Positions 57,939-64,000 of a DNA stretch of 64,000 nucleotides are shown here, one piece after another. The stretch is from Geosiphon pyriformis (lineage: Eukaryota; Glomeromycota; Glomeromycetes; Archaeosporales; Geosiphonaceae). The position numbers and the translations under genes are program-made. The DNA lies in assembly GCA_016748015.1 (NCBI GenBank), contig JAAOMT010000436.1:2275622-2339621 (forward strand), in the 5' to 3' direction. Every line of letters begins with the position of its first letter. Position 1 is the stretch's first letter. A model generated the notes under the pieces. That model ran no database searches, was not told where the DNA came from, and saw only the letters and a list, made by a program, of their open reading frames with translations.

Positions 57939-58914
57939 GTTACCGGAGGTTTTTGGTCTCTTTTCTTAAATGTTGTTGATGCTTGTTTGCTGTGAATTCA
58001 CGTTTTCTAGATGTGGTTGAACCTCTAATAACTGAATTTATCTTCAAATTATCTCCTATAATTTGAATTGCTGGGCTTATAAATGGAATGGCCAATTCCG
58101 TGCCAGTTACTTTATGTAGTTACATTGTAGTAAATGTCAACTCTTTCCCAGGAATTGCTCATCTGGAAGCTCACTAAAATGTATAGTTACTTTGCTGTAA
58201 AAGTCAACTCTTCTACAGGAATCTCGTCTGTAGGCTACCCTAATGATTATAGTAAGAAAATAAAAAGAAAATAAAAAAAATGTAAAAGAAATAGAATTCT
58301 GTCAAGGAAGACGTTTTCAATCCAGGCCTGAAGTCACTAACAGTTTATTGAAATTAGTAGCTAATTAATTTCAAAACGTTAGTTGGGTTTTGAAGATTTT
58401 CCAAGTGTAATAATTAAAGAATTTGGTTTTTCAATTTATTTGATATTTATTTTTTTTTGTGTGTATAGGAATGGTTCTAAGTGATAAATCTAAAGTAAGA
58501 TACATTTTCTTGAAAAGAGAAGCTCTTCTTTTATACAATTTGTCATAACACTATTCTATAAACTTAAACTTTGCTATTTTCTACAATTTTACTGAACTAA
58601 AGATACATTTCGGCAAATTACAAGTTATTTCTGCAAACTATTAGATATTTCAGTGAACTATCAATTATTTCGGTGAATTTCTACCAATTTTGGTGAACTT
58701 TTGAATGTTATATAGTTTGGGATATTGCATGATTGATCATCGCAATTAGGTTACATTTGTGTTGTGTTCAATTTGGATTATTAATTAAATGATAATTTCG
58801 GACATTTTTGTTAATGTAATAAGTGATAATTTGAAATGATAATATATACTAATTAATGATATGAATATAAAATAATTTCATGCTAAATAATATCTCTAAT
58901 TTCGTCTTGTAACA
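57939..58914 (-). repeat. D1 5' LTR
   Basis: In plus orientation it runs from TGTTACCGGAGG to CTTGTAACA. The TATA-like TATAAAAG on the minus strand is near 58535, with the 22-25 bp array at 58605-58710 upstream of it. Confidence 0.94.
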
Positions 58915-59804
58915 GTGGCTACCTCCAAGACTCTCCTGCTACCTGGTTCTTACAGGAAACTGATGCTAATGCTCATCAAAGAATCATTAAATGGATGTCA
59001 GCAAATGCCAGAGAAAACAACACCTCTTTCACAACCCGGTTTGAAAACAAGTTCAAAATCCCAATCTTGATATCCAAGTGGTACATGGAATTAGAATGAA
59101 GAACTCAAGGCCCTGGTGAAATTGTAACTGAATATGCTAAAGCAATCAGAAAGTTAATCAAGCATGTAGACTCTAAAAAAAATTGGACAGAAGAACAAAA
59201 GATTCATTCCTTTACAAAAGAATTGAGAACCAATTTATCTTATGCTCTTTGGCCTCTCTTGGCCCTGAAAAACAACCCTACAATAGACATGGCCATTGAA
59301 CTTGCCCAAAGAATTGAAGACAACCAAAGAATACATTTGGGATCTACACTTTTAGTTTTTGCTTCTGTTCCTGTCATGGCTCCTGCTTCTCAAATGGCTG
59401 CTGCTTCTTTTGCTGCCCAAACTCAAGATCCAAATAAACAATTAATTGATAGACTCACAGCCAATCTTGCCTGGTTATTAGAACTTTTGGCACAAGCAGT
59501 TAAAGATAACCAACAACCACAAAAACCCAGATATGAACCATGTTTTAATCAGCTCCAACAACCTCCTTATCAAAGACAGCAAAATCATGGTTCTCTTGTA
59601 TGTTATAGATGTAGATTATTTAGACATTTCTCAAAAGATTGCAACAATTCTCTTTTACCTCCTCCAGTCTTCAGAAATAATGACAATCAAAAAAATAGAC
59701 CCATCAACAATAATGCTTCCAATCAAAGACCCAACCATGCCAATATCAATTTCTTTGGAGAGGATCCTCTAGTTAAAGCCACTGTTTATCAGCTTTTAAA
59801 CTAG
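58915..59804 (+). pseudogene. A3 gag, C-terminal piece
   Basis: Capsid (YLQDSPATWF), a TGA in place of Arg at about 59096, open frame 59223-59804 (LSYALWPLLALKNNPTIDM), knuckle CYRCRLFRHFSKDC and Asn-rich tail ending at TAG 59802-59804. Confidence 0.9.
59795..59801 (+). promoter_or_regulatory. Putative -1 frameshift slippery site in A3
   Basis: The gag frame reads T TTA AAC TAG, with TTTAAAC in X XXY YYZ phase and the gag stop next. A -1 slip continues into pol (LVGTSPKGK...). GCAC (59808-59811) can pair with GTGC (59829-59832), a possible stimulatory stem 6 bases downstream. A2 has the same heptamer. Confidence 0.8.
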
Positions 59805-61180
59805 TAGGCACATCTCCAAAGGGTAAAAGTGCAAGCCAACCAAAAGAAAACCCCTTTTTTGCTTTTAACTTAACTGATAATGACCATGACATGGATGAAT
59901 TAACAATCAACACTTCTGAATCAACCAGAAAAAAGAAGAAAGCCAAGGTTGATTTCGTTTTAGATCCCAACAAAGCCTCAACTTCCACTGCTGATAACAA
60001 TGAGCCACCAAAAGCCAAAGTTTTTAAGAACCCTCCAAAGTTAGAACCCCCAGAAATTGTACAAAAATCTGAATCCTATTCTGTTGTCAAAGATCTCATG
60101 GAAACCCCAGCACACATTACTTTTGGCCAGTTAATGACCCATCTACAGTTCAGAAAAGATCTCCACAAATCTCTAATCCCCAAGAAGAAAACACCAAAAA
60201 CCAATAAACACTCTTGCCAAGCTGGATATGCTGACAACAGCAATGTCACTCCTCTAATTTGCAAAGCACAAGTGGCTGGTTATTCCATTGACTTGATTCT
60301 AGACAGTGGATTATCTGTTAGTGTAATTGCCAAACACTTGCTTAAAACAATTGGCAGAAAAATTGATGAGCCTTTCACCCAACCAATGACTAATGTACAT
60401 GGTGACAAGAAGAAAAGTCTGGGCATTGCCAAAGCTATTCCTGTTTGCATCAATAGCATCAGTATTAAAACTGACATGGAAGTTTCTGAAGCTAAAGAAT
60501 ACACCATTATTGTTGGCAATGAGTGGCTCAAGAAAGCAAAAGTCTTACTCAACTATGAACTTTGTAAGCTAACCATAAGATGTGGTGAAAAACCCATTGT
60601 GGTTAAATGTTGCCATTGGACAACTCCTCCAGCAACCAAACAAAATCAAAAAGATGAGCAATCAGAGGAATCAGATGATGAAGAAAGTAATGAAGAAAAT
60701 GAACAAGAAGAACAAGAAGAAACTGCTAAACTTGCCTACACCACCTTCACCAGCAATGACAAGTTACTAAACAATGTTAAAGCTAATAGAGAGGGAATTA
60801 TTGTAAATGGCAAGCTAATCTGCTGGTCCTACTATGATATTCTAAGAAAAACCTTTGACCAAAAACCTGGCAAGAAAGCCAAGTACTGTTATTGGTGGCA
60901 TAGTTCTTGTGTCCAGTGCTGGTGCAACCAACCCTTATATTCTCCAAATGATAAATACAAATCATGTCTGATCTATTACAAAGATTGGAAACCAATCAGT
61001 TTGATACTTAGAGAAGAATTGAAAGAAGTCCAAAAGTCCTTTGAAAATAAACCACCTGAGATCCAATCACTAGTTGTAGAACAAAGAGAACTCTCTCCAG
61101 AAGAAAGAAAAATAGACATTGAAAATCTGCTGGCTAAAAACAGCCCAGTTATCTCAAAAAAAGGTGATACTCCTAGATGA
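59803..61180 (+). CDS. A3 protease and cysteine linker (intact frame)
   Basis: The frame is -1 relative to gag and open from the slippery site through 61180 (TGA). LILDSGLSVSVIAKHLL near residue 135 from the ATG at 59891 has the complete DSG active site. The C-terminal half has an acidic run (QSEESDDEESNEENEQ), a Cys/Trp cluster (CYWWHSSCVQCWCN) and NSPVISKKGDTP. It is the only protease here with an unaltered DSG. The TGA falls where A2 has TGT. Confidence 0.88.
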
Positions 61181-62486
61181 ACTCATGTGATACAACACAT
61201 CATCATCACCAGAAAAACTTGCCCCATCCATCTAAAGCCATATTAATCCAATTGCCACAATGATGAGTTCATCAAGAAAGAAATAAAATGAATGAAAGAT
61301 CTTAGATTCATACAAAAAACCAAGAGTGAATGGGCTTTCCCAGTTGTAGTGGTATCTAAGAAAGGTGGAACTCTGTGCTTCTGTGTCAATTATTGCCAAT
61401 TAAATGCCATTACTGAAAGAAACATGTACCCACTTCCCAAAATTGATGCAATGCTAGATCAATTCAAGAGTGCTGCTTTCTTCTCAATCATTGATCTAAC
61501 TGCTGGATTTTGGCAAGTAGAGATGAATCCAGAAAGTCGGAAGAAAACTGCCTTTATAACCAAGTATGGCACCTATAAATTCACAGTCATGCCTTTTGGT
61601 CTCACCAATGCCCCTCCCACCTTTTAATGCTTAATGAATAAAGTATTCAAATCAGTGAAAGAAAACTTTGTTCTGGTCTATCTGGACAATATAATGGTGT
61701 ACTCAAAAACCTGAGATGAACATCTTGAACATTTGCAAAAGGTTTTTGATCCTCTCAGAAATGCAGGTCTCAAAATCAACCCAATTAAATCTTTCTTTAG
61801 AAGACAATCCACCCAATTTCTTGGCCATCTTATTACAAAAAATGGAATCTTTCCTGATCCAGCCAAAGTAAAAAAAGTTCAGAACATAAGACAACCAATA
61901 AATGTTTATGAGTTACGTTTTTTCTTTGGTTTGGTCTTTTATTATCACAAATTTGTTAAGGATTTCTCCAAAATTGCCTCTCCACTCAATCAGCTACTCA
62001 AGAAAAATGTCAACTACCATTGGAACACACATCAGTAGAAAGCATTTGAAACTCTTAAAGAAAAATTGGTTACAGAACCTATTCTCAAGCAATCTGATCT
62101 GGATCAACCTTTCATCCTTCACACTGATACATCTGGCTATGGACTTGGTGCTGTTTTCTCACAAAAAGATGAAAATGGCAGAGAATATGCAATAGCCTAT
62201 GCCAGTAGAACCTTTACACCAGCAGAAAGAACTATTCAGTTACTGAGCAGGAATACTTAGCAGTAGTTTGGGCTATCAGCTACTGGGATAAGTATCTCCT
62301 TGGTGTAAAGTTTTTGATAGTAACAGATCACCAAGCTTTGGTTTGGCTGTGCAACAAGAAAAGGCTAGAACATAAACAGATAGCCCACTGGATACTTCAC
62401 TTGGACGAATTCGACTATAACATTCAACATTGCAAAGGAGCACATCATCAAAATGCCAACACTCTCTCTAGACTTACCATCCAGTG
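61181..62486 (+). pseudogene. A3 RT-RNase H
   Basis: RT piece 61292-61627 (SEWAFPVVVVSKKGG, DLTAGFWQVEMN, MPFGLTNAPPTF) ends at a TAA shared with A2. Then VYLDNIMVYSKT (YLDD to YLDN) followed by a TGA, LGHLITKNGIFPDPAK, and RNase H (LHTDTSGYGLGAVFSQ) with a one-base deletion after PAER near 62230. TGA ends it after SRLTIQ. Confidence 0.88.
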
Positions 62487-62552
62487 ACAGTACAACTACC
62501 TCAAACCAAACCAACCTAATTATTAGTAATTCTCTTACAACCAAACACGATA

Positions 62553-63866
62553 ATGGGCTTGGACAACTATTATGCCTTAATAGAATTTTTGGGTAAAAGA
62601 CAATATTCACCAGAATACAATCGACAACAAAGAAAACATTTGCGCAAACAATCAAATTTTTATTTGATCTACCAGAACCAACTATACAAAAGAAACAGAA
62701 AAGATCCTGACTGCTCCCAGAGAGTCATAAGATTTGAAAAAAAAGAAATTGTGATCTATAACATGCACACTGATCTATTAGCTGAACACTTTGGAAAAAC
62801 AAAAGCAATTCAGAAAACTCTAGCTCACTATTATTGGTCTATCTTGGAAAAAAACATTGCTGAGTACATTAAAACCTGTAACACCTGCCAAAGAAGAGAA
62901 AAACCCAATAGAAAAGAAGATATCCATCCAATCTCTGTTGGCCAACCATTTGACAGGATTGATATAAATGTTGTTGGACCCTTAACAATAACCCTTGATG
63001 ACAACAGATACATTATTACAGCTACCGACTATCTTACAAAGTGGGTAGAAGCAAGAGCCACTTCAGACCAAACAGCAGTTTTAATAGCCAATTTTATTTA
63101 TGAAGATATTATCTGCCATCATGGCTGCCCCAAAGAACTTTTATCTAATAGAGGAAAAGTTTTTCTCAGTATACTGGTTGAAAAACTTTGTAGAAAAATG
63201 GAAATATGTCACAAACTTTCCTCCCCTTATCACTCTTAAACAAATGGCCTAGTAGAACATTTCAATAGAACACTGTGTGAAACCCTAGCCAAAACAAGTG
63301 AAAAAACAAACTTATAGGACAAAGTACTGCCTTCAGCTTTGTTTGCTTATAGAACTGTGAATTATGACATAACAAGTTATGAACCTTTTTATTTGCTCTA
63401 TGAATGAATGGCAACACTACCAATAGAAACTGATATTAAAACAATACCTTTTGAAGAGATCACAATAAGAAATTACAAAAACATTTTGCAAAGGAGACTT
63501 GGTACCATTCTTGACTCACTTGTAGAAGCACGAATAATTGCTTTTGAAAAGATAAAACAGTTCCAAGAAAAGCTTAAAAAGAAAAAAACTTATAAAACAC
63601 TTTCTTTAAGTATTGGTGACTTGATATTAGAATACCATTCAGACAAAGACAATGTCTATGGTAATAAATTCTCTAGCTGGTGAAAAAGACCCTTTATAGT
63701 CAACAAAGTTTTGAACAATGATTCTTATATTCTTCAAGATCAATCTGAAACAATCTTTAATAATTGACCTGTTTACAGCATGTGACTTAAGAAATATCAC
63801 AAATGACCTGATTGGTTGCCTGTTGTGGTAATACCGACTCAAATGATTAACAAAAATCAAGTATAA
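62553..63866 (+). pseudogene. A3 integrase
   Basis: 62553-63239 is open: finger (HTDLLAEHFGKTKAIQ; the first spacer Gly is Glu), CNTC, RIDINVVGPLTI (first catalytic Asp changed to Asn) and ELLSNRGKVFLS (second Asp to Asn). A TAA in H-S-stop-TNGL is shared with A2. 63408-63683 carries the post-core helix and GPY/F-like part. TAA 63864-63866 ends it. Confidence 0.87.
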
Positions 63867-63907
63867 ATAAATACATCATTTCCAAAACAGAGGTATCTTC
63901 AATCGAC

Positions 63908-64000
63908 ATAAACAATTATTTTCTGGATCAAAACATTCAAAATGCCTTCTATACTCTCCATAAGTATTGGATTAAAAACTATCCAAATGCTACTTTGACC
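63908..64000 (+). pseudogene. A3 third ORF, start only
   Basis: Matches the beginning of the A1 and A2 third ORF (NNYFLDQNIQNAFYTLH). The start codon is ATA here instead of ATG, and a TAA replaces a Gln or Glu codon near 63962. Cut by the window end. Confidence 0.7.

Larger units (their letters stand above)
52987..58914 (-). mobile_element. D1: complete LTR element without RT or integrase
   Basis: LTRs 52987-53964 and 57939-58914 with TG...CA ends, purine tract, primer-binding site and perfect GTGG duplications. The 4.0-kb interior encodes gag-protease and a cysteine-rich region-dUTPase. Only about 150 bp separate the dUTPase end from the 3' LTR, so RT, RNase H and integrase are absent. It must have moved with enzymes from another element. 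Confidence 0.93.
51569..64000 (+). mobile_element. A3: family-A element interrupted by D1, runs off the right edge
   Basis: 5' LTR 51569-52270, gag 52323-52986 and 58919-59804, pol to 63866, then the start of the third ORF. It sits in B2 RNase H; CTAT (51565-51568) should be its left duplication. Confidence 0.92.

Overview
The window looks like chromosomal DNA of an arbuscular mycorrhizal fungus, most likely Rhizophagus. It is very AT-rich, the one host gene has short GT-AG introns, and the Gag and LINE proteins resemble abundant Rhizophagus repeat families as I remember them; no search was run. Almost everything except about 4.5 kb is transposable-element sequence. I see four Ty3/Gypsy-like LTR families, here called A, B, C and D, and one LINE-like family.

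Host island, 6422-10970. One intact gene on the minus strand (7785-9625) encodes the double zinc-finger protein ZPR1 in six exons. It lies between an old C-family LTR (C5, ending at 6421) and another old C element (C4, starting at 10971).

Left block, 1-6421, is nested. The C5 LTR was hit by B3. The gag of B3 was hit by an A-family LTR (A0). A1 then inserted 6 bp inside A0.

Right block, 10971-64000, appears to lie inside one decayed minus-strand element, C4. Its visible pieces are 10971-11836, 19448-20544 and 41599-42437. A2 (complete, 11837-19447) sits in its LTR. A LINE with a poly(A) tail (20545-41598) sits next. Inside the LINE is B1 (20888-41050), and inside B1 is C1 (complete, 22335-32551). 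A4 begins at 42438 in the C4 integrase. A4 carries a solo D LTR (43229-44212) and is broken at 44931 by B2. B2 is broken at 51568 by A3. The gag of A3 is broken by D1 (complete, 52987-58914). A3 resumes and runs off the right edge.

Family A encodes Gag, then protease, RT, RNase H and integrase, then an unrecognised third ORF that ends inside the 3' LTR. Gag and pol are joined by a -1 frame change at a canonical slippery heptamer (T TTA AAC). Families B and C encode Gag and protease in one frame, a cysteine-rich region, a dUTPase, RT-RNase H, integrase and a different third ORF. D1 keeps Gag, protease, the cysteine-rich region and dUTPase but has no RT, RNase H or integrase, yet it has well-matched LTRs and a perfect target duplication. 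Most reading frames carry stops or damaged catalytic residues, largely of the C-to-T / G-to-A type. Every LTR family has a short tandem array just upstream of a TATA-like box in its U3.
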